Below are positions 22,501 through 26,460 of a stretch of DNA of 26,867 bases, piece after piece (position 1 is the stretch's first letter; each line of letters starts with the position of its first letter). The translations under genes and the position numbers were made by a program. The notes beneath the pieces were generated by a model, which was not told where the DNA came from, did no database searches, and saw nothing but the letters and a program-made list of their open reading frames with translations. This DNA is from JABDGC01 sp964466595 (lineage in GTDB: Bacteria > Pseudomonadota > Gammaproteobacteria > DSM-16500): the NCBI GenBank assembly GCA_964466595.1, contig CAYXNR010000028.1, positions 1 through 26,867 of the forward strand. Reading direction: 5' to 3'.

Positions 22501-25500
22501 GCTCCGACCATACCACCACCTGGCCGCCATTACCGTCTATTAGGGCATTAGCCAGGATGGAGGCGCCAGGTTCGACGGTCACTGATTGGGCATTCGCTAG
22601 CGGACCAACCCCTTGGGCGCTTCCGCCTATATTGACCGTACCCCCTCCAAAATCACCACTCACATTAATTTGTGCTGGCGCCTCCATATATATATGTTGC
22701 CCCAAAATCGTTACCTGGCCCTTATCTTCAGCATCAATAAGAGTATTTAAATAGATAGAACCATTTAGGGCTGATACATAGACTCCCGAAGCATAGATAG
22801 CCTCTGCCACATTTAAACTAGCACTGCTTTGGGTTGTAAGATTGAAAGCACTGAGCAGACTGCCCGGTGCACCGATAGTTGCTAAAACAATAGAGCCTGA
22901 ATTAGAAACTAAGCTCAAGCTTTTCCCTGCTCCGCTTACCGCTCCAATTTGAAGCTTTCCATTACCGCTATCTAAAACTGTAGCTGCTGTTAATAAAACA
23001 TCGCCTAAAATAAGTCCTTGATTGTTTGTACTGATACGTCCTGCTAAGGTCGTTGTACTGGCTGTACTGACAACCCCACCTTCAAAAGTAATTGCAGATT
23101 CGCTATTACTTCCTAAAACAACACCGCCATCATTAGAAAATTCAACAAGATGAACAAGACGGGAGCCACCACCGCTATCGATTAACAGGCGATAGCCGCC
23201 TGGCGAGGTATCAAAGTTATCTGCTCGCAAAGTATTATTAAAGGCTACCGAAGTAGCTGTATTCTGAATGCTGATCGTTCCAGCCTGAACTGCACCGCTG
23301 AAACTCGTCGAATTCGAATTTTCTATTGTCACCGTTCCCGTCCCTCTAAAGGAACCGGCACTGATCAAGCCCGTACTGCCGCTATTGAGCGTCAGTGAAT
23401 GGGAGCCACCATCTAGATCTCCCAAGCTAATATTCCCGCCTGCTGAATCGATTCGGGTGTCGCCCTGAAGCTCGCTCCTTTCATTTGAGCTAATAAAGGC
23501 ACCCCCAGAACTAAGATAGCTGCCATTTAAGCTCAAAGTCGGATCACTCCCTACCCCCGTATAATGTTGATCATTCACCGTATTTACAGACTGAAGCTCA
23601 ATACTATTACCCTCTACTGCCAAACGACTGAGGGCTGCAATACCACCCACCGCTCCGCCAAATTCAGCATTCCCTACCAAGGTCAAAAAGGCTGGTGGAT
23701 TAGGATCATTGACTGCTGCATCAACCGTGCTTGCAAAAAGCACTAAACCTTCTTTTGATTTCAAGCTGGTATCACTGCCTAGCGTGGTTGGGCCACCATA
23801 AAATTGGCTAGCCACCGTCGTAACTGTATTTAAATTCTGAGTTGAACTGGGTATACCCGCGTCTAAATTAGAAGTGCCTGAGATGTTGAGAAAACTCAAG
23901 GCTTGCTCTGCACCCACATAGGCGCCGGGGTTAAAAATAGCATTTCCTTCTATATTCAAGCCCTCAGCTCCTGCTACTTGTGCATCTACCGGGGCATTAA
24001 AGGTAACAGTTGAAGCACTTAGGGTAAGATCGGGTTGGGTTAAAGTAAGGGGACCATTATAGGTTTGCGTGCCGGAAGTCGTTATATCTGCCCCGAGAAA
24101 GGTCGCGCCCTCTGAAGAAGTCGCTAAACTAGCTAGAGGAACGAAGCCACCGATCGTGCCGTTTAGTACGAGAGTTCCAGAACCCTGAAAGTTCAAGGAA
24201 TAAGGACCATTAATGCTGCTATCTTCGCTAAAAGTCAGCGAAGATCCGCTATCTACACCGATTGAAGTTGAGCCAGTTAAGGTCACCGCCCCATTCAGGC
24301 TGGCCTGACTTGCTGGCAGGGCTTCTATTGCGCCCGTCGTTCCAGACGCACCCGACCCCTCAACTTCTATGGCATTGTTTAAGCTAACATTATTCAATTG
24401 GAGAGTAGCATTCGAGCTCACTTTTACAAGTCCCGTTCCAAGGCTCGAACCATTTGCAACTTCTAGAATGCCCGAATTAAGATAGGTGCCGCCTGTATAG
24501 GTATTATTCAGTCCCGAAATAATTAAAGTACCGCTACCCGCATTGGTAATTGCAGTATCTATGCCGCTAATTGATCCTGTTATAGAAGAAGCCTGACCAG
24601 CCCCACTAATTGTTAAATTATATCCACCACTTACATCGCCTTTAACAACGACATCCCCTAAGCTTGCCGTCAAAGTCGCGTCTTGGGCTAATTGAAGTTT
24701 TCCATTTAAAATCATTTGATTAGCAGAAATATGGGCTTGACCGTCCCCGGCCTTAAATTGGATTGCTCCTTCCCCTTGGTTCGCAGTTAAACTCAGCGTT
24801 CCACCGCCCGCCGGGCCATTTGCAGAAATCACTGCAGTTGGCTGCAGATCAATGCTATTCGCTGCAATTTTTATAGAACCGCCGGTAGCCTGTGAGTTTT
24901 GCTGAGAAGAAGTATTTACTTTACCGGCTACGATCACCTTAGCATCAGCCTCTTCTCCGCCTAAGAGAATAACTTTCCCACTCTGTGCCTCCACATTCGC
25001 ATTTGAAGTAATTTCAACAGTATGACCGACTATCCGAACAACTGCCTCTCCTCCTACCCCCGGATCAGCTGAAACCGGCGCAGAAGAAGCCACTACCTTG
25101 CCAGAAACCTGTACATCTCCATTTCCTCCATCTAATTCAATTGTTTGGGCACTACTTAAATTCATACCCCCCGAGGCATCCTGTACCAAATATTTCGCCT
25201 CAGTCACACCGGCCATATTAATGGCATGATTCAAAACCCCCTGAGCAGCCTTGGTCGAAATTTGTACAGTTCCGCCTTCTGCTGCAATAAGTCCAGTATT
25301 TTTAACCCCATCCGCCAAGGGATTGCCATTTTGATCGCGACCAGCCACTTGAGTAGGATCAGATACTGCAAAATGGATTAAATCATTTCCATCAAAACTC
25401 AGGGTAAAAGTATCACCTGCAGCTAGAACAACATGCCCTAGCTGAGCCTCAACCCGACCATTATTGACCACCCCATGCCCCATCATGACCACAAAACCAT

Positions 25501-26026
25501 GATCCAAGGTGGCAATTGTACCGTCATTAATAATCGCACCCGCATAAGGACCTGATTGATTAAATTGATAATTTCCATTTCTAAAATTGTCATCCGTTAT
25601 ATCAGCCGTTGAAGCAATAATTCCAGCTACATTGACGGAAGATTGGGGGCCAAAATAAATACCTGCCTGATTAATAAGAATAATTTTTCCAGTCGCCGTT
25701 AGCTGGCCAAAAATTTGAGAAACGCCTTGACTGGGATCAATACGATTTAAAGCCATCCCCCCTTGGGGCTGTTGGAAATGCGTACTTTCATTTTGTTGAA
25801 TATTAAAGCTATTCCAATTTAAAACCGCTTGTTGGCTGCTTTGTTGAATCGTAGTGGTATTACCGCTTTGTTCGACGGTCGCCGTTCCTGAGGCAACATT
25901 CTGTAAAACCGGATTAGCAAAAACCCCGCCAGAAAAACTGACTAGACCTAAAAATACAAAAACAGCCAACCAAGCATTTCCTCGTCTTGAATGCTGTTGA
26001 TTTTGAGGATCTATTTGTGGGTCCAT
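4382..26026 (-). CDS. Giant two-partner-secretion exoprotein with TPS domain, three GLUG blocks and beta-strand repeats, 7214 aa ('gene B')
   Basis: A single uninterrupted 21.6-kb frame encodes a roughly 700-kDa Gly/Ser/Thr/Asn/Leu-rich protein. Residues 1-37 form a signal peptide (RR at 14-15, hydrophobic core, VFA before NPVLQ). Residues 38 to about 276 form the TPS domain, with FQQPQGGMALNRIDP and INQAGIYFGP. A beta-helix follows, with GGTVNIGG, GNGGQVVVWS, GLIETSG and TWYLDP near 1120-1225. Three GLUG blocks lie at about 1526-1810, 3153-3536 and 4818-5173, each followed by a non-repetitive segment. Nearly twenty 'Q-x-Y' strands (for example TTSGTQTYNG) and PATR-type repeats (NTYSGATV, NSYSGTTTVNQGTL) fill the rest. 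The C-terminus is a charged helix with no beta-barrel, so export must use a separate TpsB pore. An AAGAGG ribosome site 7 nt upstream fixes the start. The likely role is as a surface fibre or adhesin; its ligand is unknown. Confidence 0.93.
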   Translation of the reverse strand: MDPQIDPQNQQHSRRGNAWLAVFVFLGLVSFSGGVFANPVLQNVASGTATVEQSGNTTTIQQSSQQAVLNWNSFNIQQNESTHFQQPQGGMALNRIDPSQGVSQIFGQLTATGKIILINQAGIYFGPQSSVNVAGIIASTADITDDNFRNGNYQFNQSGPYAGAIINDGTIATLDHGFVVMMGHGVVNNGRVEAQLGHVVLAAGDTFTLSFDGNDLIHFAVSDPTQVAGRDQNGNPLADGVKNTGLIAAEGGTVQISTKAAQGVLNHAINMAGVTEAKYLVQDASGGMNLSSAQTIELDGGNGDVQVSGKVVASSAPVSADPGVGGEAVVRIVGHTVEITSNANVEAQSGKVILLGGEEADAKVIVAGKVNTSSQQNSQATGGSIKIAANSIDLQPTAVISANGPAGGGTLSLTANQGEGAIQFKAGDGQAHISANQMILNGKLQLAQDATLTASLGDVVVKGDVSGGYNLTISGAGQASSITGSISGIDTAITNAGSGTLIISGLNNTYTGGTYLNSGILEVANGSSLGTGLVKVSSNATLQLNNVSLNNAIEVEGSGASGTTGAIEALPASQASLNGAVTLTGSTSIGVDSGSSLTFSEDSSINGPYSLNFQGSGTLVLNGTIGGFVPLASLATSSEGATFLGADITTSGTQTYNGPLTLTQPDLTLSASTVTFNAPVDAQVAGAEGLNIEGNAIFNPGAYVGAEQALSFLNISGTSNLDAGIPSSTQNLNTVTTVASQFYGGPTTLGSDTSLKSKEGLVLFASTVDAAVNDPNPPAFLTLVGNAEFGGAVGGIAALSRLAVEGNSIELQSVNTVNDQHYTGVGSDPTLSLNGSYLSSGGAFISSNERSELQGDTRIDSAGGNISLGDLDGGSHSLTLNSGSTGLISAGSFRGTGTVTIENSNSTSFSGAVQAGTISIQNTATSVAFNNTLRADNFDTSPGGYRLLIDSGGGSRLVHLVEFSNDGGVVLGSNSESAITFEGGVVSTASTTTLAGRISTNNQGLILGDVLLTAATVLDSGNGKLQIGAVSGAGKSLSLVSNSGSIVLATIGAPGSLLSAFNLTTQSSASLNVAEAIYASGVYVSALNGSIYLNTLIDAEDKGQVTILGQHIYMEAPAQINVSGDFGGGTVNIGGSAQGVGPLANAQSVTVEPGASILANALIDGNGGQVVVWSEHTEFHGSASAMGAGSGRGGLIETSGQYLDISAANISLKGVNGLAGTWYLDPAAVIISASAGPLCQGSGCYSPFSGASTISSIEISNNLASGNNVVIQTSGDGSITLNANSNITALLGGALTLDAGTNGLITLNSSIQTFGAQEYKSPVLINADGLILQATAGTVRLDSNLNSAAPYNFTLAGGGGNILLGQVGNSNPFASLTLLGGGTDQLGTNANPIVIRSYGDQLYQDSLTLSGTVTLETLVDGNIILGDPNAQNQSVNLGNQSLTLNSLASIYLNAALVGSSSSIVNISAANPAVVATPSALTATITSGSATARNNAGVIATVNVGTFNLNQGQWFQSANSLPAFSTSTNFNIQSVNNGAINGSYNAQFYRLAPGNGLSDIYGLQGLATLNLSGTYNVTRNITAEPWTNTFIPIANFSGTIEGNHYSISNLMIASSASNVGLIGILSGSLSDLGLINTTVTASNAAANVGAFAGKVDNNGHLSNDYILSGTITASSGGNTAKAGGLSGMVAANGSITTSYNGGAVVTGAAIEGGLVGLNLGTISDTYSLGSVAGGLSAEGGLVGQNSGSISHSFSIGSLSALNNQGATGGFIGSNSGSLTANFWDTQASGMSSGIGSGSYTTAQLQGGCFGFSCNPSDLSALATFQNAGWSINSSGTATWAIPATSGALYPYLTALSTGVQLLLGGNIGTYIFFQSNPNSSNILLAFQNTLNSTGGTAYFLFPAPNTTELYIYTETAAAVIKNPQISVAVPLANNQVYAYSDNNSGLSNTTLGLFSNASCASLGPSICTFNTTPLSANGVYNPTTQALDLGAYNFMTNLNTTYTLNGSLTSLAEINFKGPVLLTGSAALQLTAFDLSFDKTIDNALPQNGVPDFSVHADAGSGMVTFSDQLGSTRALHSLTVTGAGLQLNAAEITTTANQSYNSAVTLGAENIDLIAGGTIVFNSTVDNASFINTANLQITSGTGTTFNYSVGSLAALTSLSVALSGAGFDTLGCTGGACSMVQIATTGSQHYSDDLKLKQDIQFIGGNLNFSNSSGESLGGLGTTIVYLDTATGSSSVISGKITGLSNLILNSANVSHTYTGTLLLSGSNTFQGGVIVDAGILQVTRGFTSLSDPGSLGLNSAGTSGGTVTLATGAVLSLKAASVNAVFNNAITVANGSIIQDEYPALTANTTTLSGAINLPTSGLNNSEIIGVVAANESLVMTGTISGANASNNLQLNQSTTINGSPVTYLGTYSAAPITASTYVGNTVLNAGFLQVGTNSSGASGPLGASTLIFNGGTLRAGSPPVGSAITINNNFILNSLPAPSLITGPYSLTLSGAGLLNGGTLMVSSTAQNVITTLSGLLTGSSTTGGLTQNSPFLGDVLVINHAGNSYFGTTTILMGTLKPGSNNSLSANSPLVLSATAGASFDLAGFSAETIGSLSGGGNCSTCGNILLRSGTLTVNQTSSATYSGVLSGSASAGLIVKNNGSAVGPVILTLTGQNTYSGATVIGGGSNSVTLALKTANNLNAASTITVLNNGVLSLAPDANHNLLLANNLILNNGAVVQDNGTQGNALLGSLSLDASGTALNPTVEYINILHAGEILELPAITSGSAHNTLIFNKGIQPYASSNYLGEFDISAPSSYVGASEVYAGSILLRETSAVDSSFGPFGAGSGLVTIDHAATLQLYSLTLLNNLVLGGSIIVGNNSSGLTQARLAGNIVLNADASIAIPLAADSLELNSGLLTAATIDSANGNNFALSVTGAGTLTLVDKIGTLLPLSTLSIDLPLNIISPYGTTCSMLSACLDIVTTGTQSYGGAVNIYGGSVGMEAGVTPAGAGTVVDASIHLNNTVTLTGMRSPSDSSPVATDLLVSTLQSSPSTTANISLGTCSDMQASACGAMLIGTNSLYLNASEKIYINAPITGLTANGVIAGNLYLSAANPTSFTAPSSTTATITTLGSSEGVNQNISVQNFSLQQGQWYQNSATLPTFIVTGNFLLTQAGSPSLTAPYNFSGQFIRMAGGDGASTSTPFLVKDVYGLQGIASLPLNLNYQLNNNIDASALTNFVAIGYPQIFVNGVSSLALSTLFTGSFNGNHYMISNLQITSSAASDLGLFVIVGPFGKVFNLGLVNISIDGTPYAPNIPGQQGAAQNIGGLAGVNFGTLYNDYILSGTIKGNGGYTVISPASFGKNYVLATIGGLVGFNVGTIGGPTAGVLTGAEAELATGAFIGSTVAIQVNSNANAEQASLAGGLVGYSTSQGKIYNSLSMATVTAYGTTSGDLVLCHSGAVGCSTQTGQAGGLVGYNDGQIANSFSTGLVTAPTVGLIVGGFVGTNGIIGSIQGSLWDERTSGQTAGYGSNLSATGFTGANSNLLYGGCSLLLNSACSTADAVSHASNTTVGTVGQLDKAATYSSLNWSIGEDSNSSNYSLTTGLPITVWQYVTVNNNPQILYPFLSAQTVAIKGILETSGDLTSWYLAGAPIFNSNQASNNNLYHSGFAYYAVIPWRQPVLGIENNLSTTENLLVIAPQNAGAYTDNNNVHHSAINSGTTFYSFDLTAVSLYGDQSTIYSNQILGEAFNAQINHLLYSVTATNSVLGSTNGEPYTRYDLSLVPNARLETIGTSPPAYLVDGNMLASGTGGFIFNGVVLQSATVPASELTIQSQNGNVFFQGSNTTVSNVAVTGTGSLVFQNPFGGSNTVILNGNLGGNLANVLISTSLTLATEVRIDAAHFDFSDNTAQINGNQHNLALYIYGGSNSLLAASINNINELLKEGPGTLIMSGNSTYSSTTSIANGVLEVSSATALGTSLAEIDEDGMLVLDGSVNPLTFSNSIVMKGGTLAAKGRATVSSAISLADSSLGGTSTNILTTNGSSDLFYIAQAIEGEENLQFGASTTSGTIILLSSLGSTMPLKNVSSGSVALTALQLGNPNLTPNTTVITIQSTADQSYNMPIILKQSAVLTGAALTLSNTIQGDGSVGGENLTLNTLTGSSSSISGSIGSLTPASNLNSLIINALGGSYNGGLTLAGTSYYGDTYLQAGTLYIGSSSSPLGLGTLNLQDGTRLAPAIGSGTSYTFNNPYLLGSANNPAQVTIAIENGNDNNLSLNGTGTFYTGSQLTVSHTGGNGMVTFGGDLKANDPITSQAFGQGTLIADGMTLNASVGTSTHPLNLVSLSGTTILASNAALFYVTTLNTASGSHLMGNVDLNVSVLGTNSLLQGNIAASIPKFIFNASPAYTGKLTLAGINDYGIGNSSSYKGTEIDGGILAINSDRALGGVPDGSSTFNNIFLTNGAGLEFTGSSGVLNANRSILLGPPDLNQIAGSLYVATGASWIVASSIDDDNIFLTGQLRVGSNSATGQLTLTSTTSTYQLGTLIEGGQLNANAASTGFNGDDTDVMQGPLGRGVVTVRSGAILQLSNNIFGNGIELNGGTLQGSSGARVDGPIQLSANSSITAPHGGDSLTINNTIDDFFAGQHVLTFSGFGAVVLKASVGDLIILGQLEDLIANLTIVGGQFPLTINTVNDQHYYGNGSTPFPVLVGGTLVFNSSNGSIQIGSSTANAAYPLVSGDQVNLTLNAQNVVLTNSGTGGAFSLSNSNLFLNSTGNISLHGGIAVTGLLTISAANNPASITTNTHGSIAVDSFILAQGQWQQSGASSYAPFSATQNFHIATGGSFNNIYNATFLRVMGGDGTVSTPYQIADLYGLQGMATLPFGATISNYNLLSTIDATTTVTWTQGFMPIGSGSNAYVGTFDGQNHFIQHLYMNLSSNPSNYNLGLFSDVGSLGAIKNLGVSDAVMQASVSVNGGGLVVGFNQGSLQNIYASGSLTFSGQGNSARLGGVVGEQGATGSLSNIYSAVTLSASIQPNNNIVTVTAGGLVGSNLGGTISTSFSDGIIQIDLLPDTFNNLPALAYAGGLVGENGGAITNSYSHNSVLITGLAQNTQIGGLVGYLRDAATITTSYSSGYVSAPLAANPGGFVGGNASFAPTVFTNDFWDTETSGQSLGVGSGSSAGTTGGCLGAGLCANGGTVDLSLQSTYTGWNFATIWGMVTSVSSYPYLQVFYPQAPRIISGVVSGLLPGTSATVRLAYYNGVSSTTISPINVPGSGSISSGITHTQQDGSYQFLIGEEVLPDTILGLPTPILVYLSMGGVANAVTTTPQAVHGSISGLNLTVNEISVGDLTSANTNLLSNETLAVVIKQMPSTFILYSVDANGNLTIGTAAVPDVNFNTSANTIYTLASSMTAYSGGSGNFNFKGPVIFETNSLNHTSGSVVSNGNQIYQGLVTLNSTLPTPSTTLVNLASTGLIRFDQAINGSGQDLNIFSVGSNDSVFFESTLGSAQAALGNLSVSSSGSGAIHFNAAVNAGSIATVGETMIGADLATTNTQGQNGNQDFDGPVILTGDSRLSSLGGFIHFRNTLDADQMNMHTLALVGDVEFNATVGGQFALGTLSVSGATTIDNLANLLRFYAVNLSFNSIDAAVATTQDLIINTSGLSSVNGSLGSNLGSFTLNEAPGYAGSLTLMVDNHYSGDTHLNGGTLILNNNSSLSTGILYFKGGTLMAGTNGIVVANDFEVSSTSLNSAIGGVNNLTLSGSGSLSSVLNVVNTAGTVLLSGIVADGTASGSLKENGLGGRLVLSNSNNSYTGPTTILAGTLQQAGMNVVPAGSAVIIGTAGTFDLNTYDTSIASLAGDTLTTGGRVISNSGTPILTTGSANTNTSFAGSIENVISLVKVGTGTFELAGMNSYSGTTTVNQGTLKISSATGLGHSLTTVNNHAILAINGVSVGSSNSLILNQATLAGSSVGSNDPSFAGNIVLTNATSNTIKTFAAGDDFTISGTINGSFLVNPNNNGDLLLNPAANSSISLNGAIGDSTPLHVLTALGGTVSFGAVTVNTISSQVYFSNLAVGGDAELIAGDANHLNSQIDVHSTIDGAHALTLRSTGGVNLNGQVGSSIPLASLSLEAVAGSTPSDHFTIFITNGGQASITTVGAQTYHDPLALDISFTGNPNLSLKGNNISFLSTVDALSGNLIPQNLLISDTGTTLFAAPVGSGATTLNRLVLNQAQGTAVINGGSIKTVVAQSFAGAITLGADTQLTATNGTLAFNGAINGAYNLNLLSTQGSTVNAAVSVGSLTMSGASHDTLNASVTTSGMNVNNNGQEYNDDVILTNNLSLISLQAPILFKKTLIDTANTHTLTLQSTTALGAVIFADTVDNSVRLGGLTTAAGAYSIDFEGGATINSSALFNNSGGVNLNSDPSQHFIVNNNLTNNASTTTIQGTVKTINGAIQLAAVKVAAAAIINGGQTVSLGTVTSSLPLGSYPDLTVSSVLGTSLNGNIDKLSDLTLSPSLTARDLLNANSISTDGNQIYSNPVELGQDVNLTSSNGGIHFLSSIDNHASQVAALNITTSGGTALDGPINIGSLTLGPVGNMNSGDIFSGGSLITSGNQTYHDFLALGADTILESTGGDVFLPSSSGLASSLGNLFSLTISNAGTNSSIDAVITDLSAFTKAGTGTLTLNAALDSVAPITISAGTLVVTTATLGQAASPVTVSDGATLEIRSNLTTVGSLFTSGYAHQPLSLSGSGANHQGALRSSCVAGTGLCGDGEAWAGDITLASDTAIGSSDILLLSSSGSFNGGNHALELLGSGVIVFNGAISNLGSLISNVSSGLVISTSALTTTGSQTYNSLLALGQNVSLTTESGDISINQGVEGDPFDSNFEPASLTLISNSPNTVFTVGGPDTATSLGALHVTNLTVLGFANGNNTLSVPTSNSQQWTVNQSNGGGLLTGFAGVNADHTGMGFSFTNLANLQGGSGSVRFAFVGAASLSGTVKGGANAATMVKAVDYSRYGLSNTGTISSVTVTLATKDAGLATTNNLTINHFEEINQILAGGSSSKLFLPPEQNTIYYSGALIGNISGKTSFIGFTEVIAPSNILNYVYFQTPTFLTLGLGLGQSKGQSITFSNFNIDTFLGSFQPLLLPEAMHATHQMYYDSLETLEGVATYGNDWPLIEDGSLFSVNLPYMLDISENIAQLIDMQKQIDEEYKKKLERTIKAKQKLETEMQVSGAK
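10035..10385 (-). other. Possible carboxypeptidase-regulatory/Ig-like beta-sandwich after GLUG block 3
   Basis: Residues of about 5215-5331 read ISGVVSGLLPGTSATVRLAYYNG, later TQQDGSYQFLIGEEVLP and ILVYLSMGG. The pattern G-x-V ... V-x-L ... T-x-x-DGSY-x-F ... VYL resembles carboxypeptidase-regulatory-like or Cna-B-like beta-sandwich domains. This is family-pattern inference from sequence only. It occupies the same slot as aromatic segments 1 and 2. Confidence 0.45.
10520..11575 (-). other. GLUG-repeat block 3 of gene B
   Basis: This block (residues about 4818-5173) follows a QGQW marker at about 4798. It shows NFHIATGG, DLYGLQGMATL, FDGQNHFIQHLYM, GLUG repeats (GGLVGENGGAITNSYS, GGLVGYLRDAATITTSYSSG), NDFWDTETSG and finally GGCLGAGLC. 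It is the third member of the same module. Confidence 0.8.
14780..15190 (-). other. Aromatic-rich non-repetitive segment 2 of gene B
   Basis: Residues of about 3613-3750 include LTSWYLAGAPIF, NLYHSGFAYYAVIPWRQP, LLVIAPQNAGAYTDNNN and TTFYSFDLTAVSLYGDQ. Two tryptophans and many tyrosines stand out against the repetitive background. The position relative to GLUG block 2 matches segments 1 and 3. Confidence 0.5.
15424..16570 (-). other. GLUG-repeat block 2 of gene B
   Basis: This block (residues about 3153-3536) has the same order as block 1: a QGQW marker at about 3135, NFLLTQAG, DVYGLQGIASL, FNGNHYMISNL, then GLUG repeats (GGLAGVNFGTLYNDYILSG, GGLVGYNDGQIANSFSTG). It ends with LWDERTSG and GGCSLLLNSAC. 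It is about 100 residues longer than block 1 owing to extra repeats. Confidence 0.8.
17900..19260 (-). other. Autotransporter-type beta-strand (PATR) repeat stretch in gene B, module 1
   Basis: The protein here shows repeats of the type NTFQGGVIVDAGILQV and NTYSGATVIGGGSN, interleaved with LNNGAVVQDNG-like strands (residues about 2260-2710). This matches the pattern of the autotransporter-associated beta-strand repeat, which forms right-handed beta-helix rungs. Similar motifs recur near residues 504, 3946, 5796 and 5896. Confidence 0.65.
20170..20480 (-). other. Aromatic-rich non-repetitive segment 1 of gene B
   Basis: Residues of about 1850-1950 (GTYIFFQSNPNSS, AYFLFPAP, TELYIYTETAAAV, NNQVYAYSDNN) lack the Gly/Ser/Thr strand periodicity of the surrounding solenoid and are rich in Tyr and Phe. 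The segment lies straight after GLUG block 1. Equivalent segments follow blocks 2 and 3. I infer a discrete domain protruding from, or inserted in, the fibre; its function is unknown. Confidence 0.5.
20597..21451 (-). other. GLUG-repeat block 1 of gene B
   Basis: This block (residues about 1526-1810) follows a QGQW marker at about 1510. It begins NFNIQSV and contains the DIYGLQGLATL motif, IEGNHYSISNL and GLUG-type repeats such as GGLVGLNLGTISDTYSLG and GGLVGQNSGSISHSFSIG. It ends with NFWDTQASG and then GGCFGFSC. GLUG repeats are known from bacterial surface proteins; their ligands are generally undefined. Confidence 0.8.
22350..22700 (-). other. Conserved beta-helix signature region of gene B
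   Basis: Residues of about 1110-1226 read GGGTVNIGG, then VTVEPGASILANALI, GNGGQVVVWS, GLIETSGQYLDI and TWYLDP. This run is a well-known signature of large FHA-like exoproteins. Gene A has the same run at about 585-930, ending in TWLLDP, and it is one of the best conserved parts outside the identity tract. In both proteins a cysteine pair follows (CQGSGC in B, CTAC in A). Confidence 0.75.
22991..24869 (-). repeat. Near-identical long repeat, copy in gene B (1879 bp)
   Basis: This is the partner of 1154-3032 and encodes gene B residues of about 387 to 1012. It differs from the other copy at a single base (24851). Immediately leftward, gene B carries about 25 extra codons relative to gene A. 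Similarity then resumes at a lower level (22541-22700 against about 779-938). Confidence 0.95.
25200..25915 (-). other. TPS (haemagglutination-activity) domain of gene B
   Basis: Residues 38 to about 276 carry the hallmarks of the N-terminal secretion domain recognised by TpsB transporters: the mature start NPVLQNVASG, AVLNWNSFNIQQNE, GGMALNRIDP, IFGQLTATGKIILINQAGIYFGP, VNVAGIIAST, and a VVNNGRVEAQLGHVVLAAG stretch. The usual NPNG-type tetrapeptide reads NQAG here, whereas gene A has NPAG. The aligned part of gene A is similar throughout, but divergent. Confidence 0.88.
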
Positions 26027-26033
26027 AGAACTG

Positions 26034-26039
26034 CCTCTT
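26034..26039 (-). promoter_or_regulatory. Ribosome binding site of gene B
   Basis: AAGAGG on the minus strand, 7 nt before the ATG at 26026, is a good Shine-Dalgarno at normal spacing. It supports the chosen start. Confidence 0.75.
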
Positions 26040-26066
26040 ACATTTCCTTAAGTGTAGCTTTTGACC

Positions 26067-26094
26067 ATCTTCTTCAAAGCGACAAAAAGAAGAT
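26067..26094 (-). promoter_or_regulatory. 8-bp perfect inverted repeat upstream of gene B
   Basis: ATCTTCTT (26067-26074) and AAGAAGAT (26087-26094) are perfect inverse complements around a 12-nt loop, 40-68 nt upstream of the gene B start. It could be an operator or a leader hairpin affecting translation. It is not followed by a T-run in either direction, so a terminator is unlikely. Confidence 0.4.
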
Positions 26095-26124
26095 AATTAT
26101 TTGAAAATTAATGATTTTATGAAC

Positions 26125-26160
26125 GAGGCTTGACAGCACCTTAGCTCTAGCCGGAGCCTT
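26125..26160. promoter_or_regulatory. Imperfect inverted repeat in the GC-rich island upstream of gene B
   Basis: AGGCT (26126-26130) pairs with AGCCT (26155-26159), extended by one G-U pair on each side, around a 22-nt loop. The island is the only GC-rich patch in the upstream region. Its role is unknown. Confidence 0.3.
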
Positions 26161-26350
26161 TCCGCCAAGCTGAAATTTTAACTTTAAATTCAAAAACTTA
26201 GAAAAGATTACGGTTTGTTCAAATCAGAGAGAAAAATAAAAAAAGTGAAAATATATTTATAATAAAAACAGTTTCTTATAAAATAAATCTTATTTTCAAA
26301 ATAAAATTGATAAAAATTTGTACAGTTTATTGACTTTATTCAGTTTTTAT

Positions 26351-26400
26351 TTGATCTGCTTTGATCTGCATCGATCTGCTGTGATTTTCGCCTATCTGCT
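26351..26400. repeat. Helically phased 10-bp direct repeats
   Basis: Four matching units with a strict 10-bp register: ttgatctgct (26351), ttgatctgca (26361), tcgatctgct (26371) and cctatctgct (26391). The intervening register (26381-26390) is degenerate. The core is ATCTGC (minus strand GCAGAT). A spacing of one helical turn puts all copies on one face of the DNA, as in regulator-binding arrays. It lies about 325-375 bp upstream of gene B. Confidence 0.6.
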
Positions 26401-26430
26401 GCTAAAATTCATTAATTTACGATAACTTCT

Positions 26431-26460
26431 TTTATTTAATTCATTTTTTATTTAATTCAT
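26431..26460. repeat. 14-bp AT-rich direct repeat
   Basis: tttatttaattcat occurs at 26431-26444 and again at 26447-26460, a 16-bp period, directly bordering the tandem array to its right. It could be simple-sequence slippage. Confidence 0.6.

Noticed and set aside
4382..26026. Classical autotransporter (type Va) reading
   Set aside because: PATR-type repeats are present, but the C-terminus is a charged helix, with no beta-barrel strands or terminal aromatic residue. The N-terminus has a TPS domain instead.
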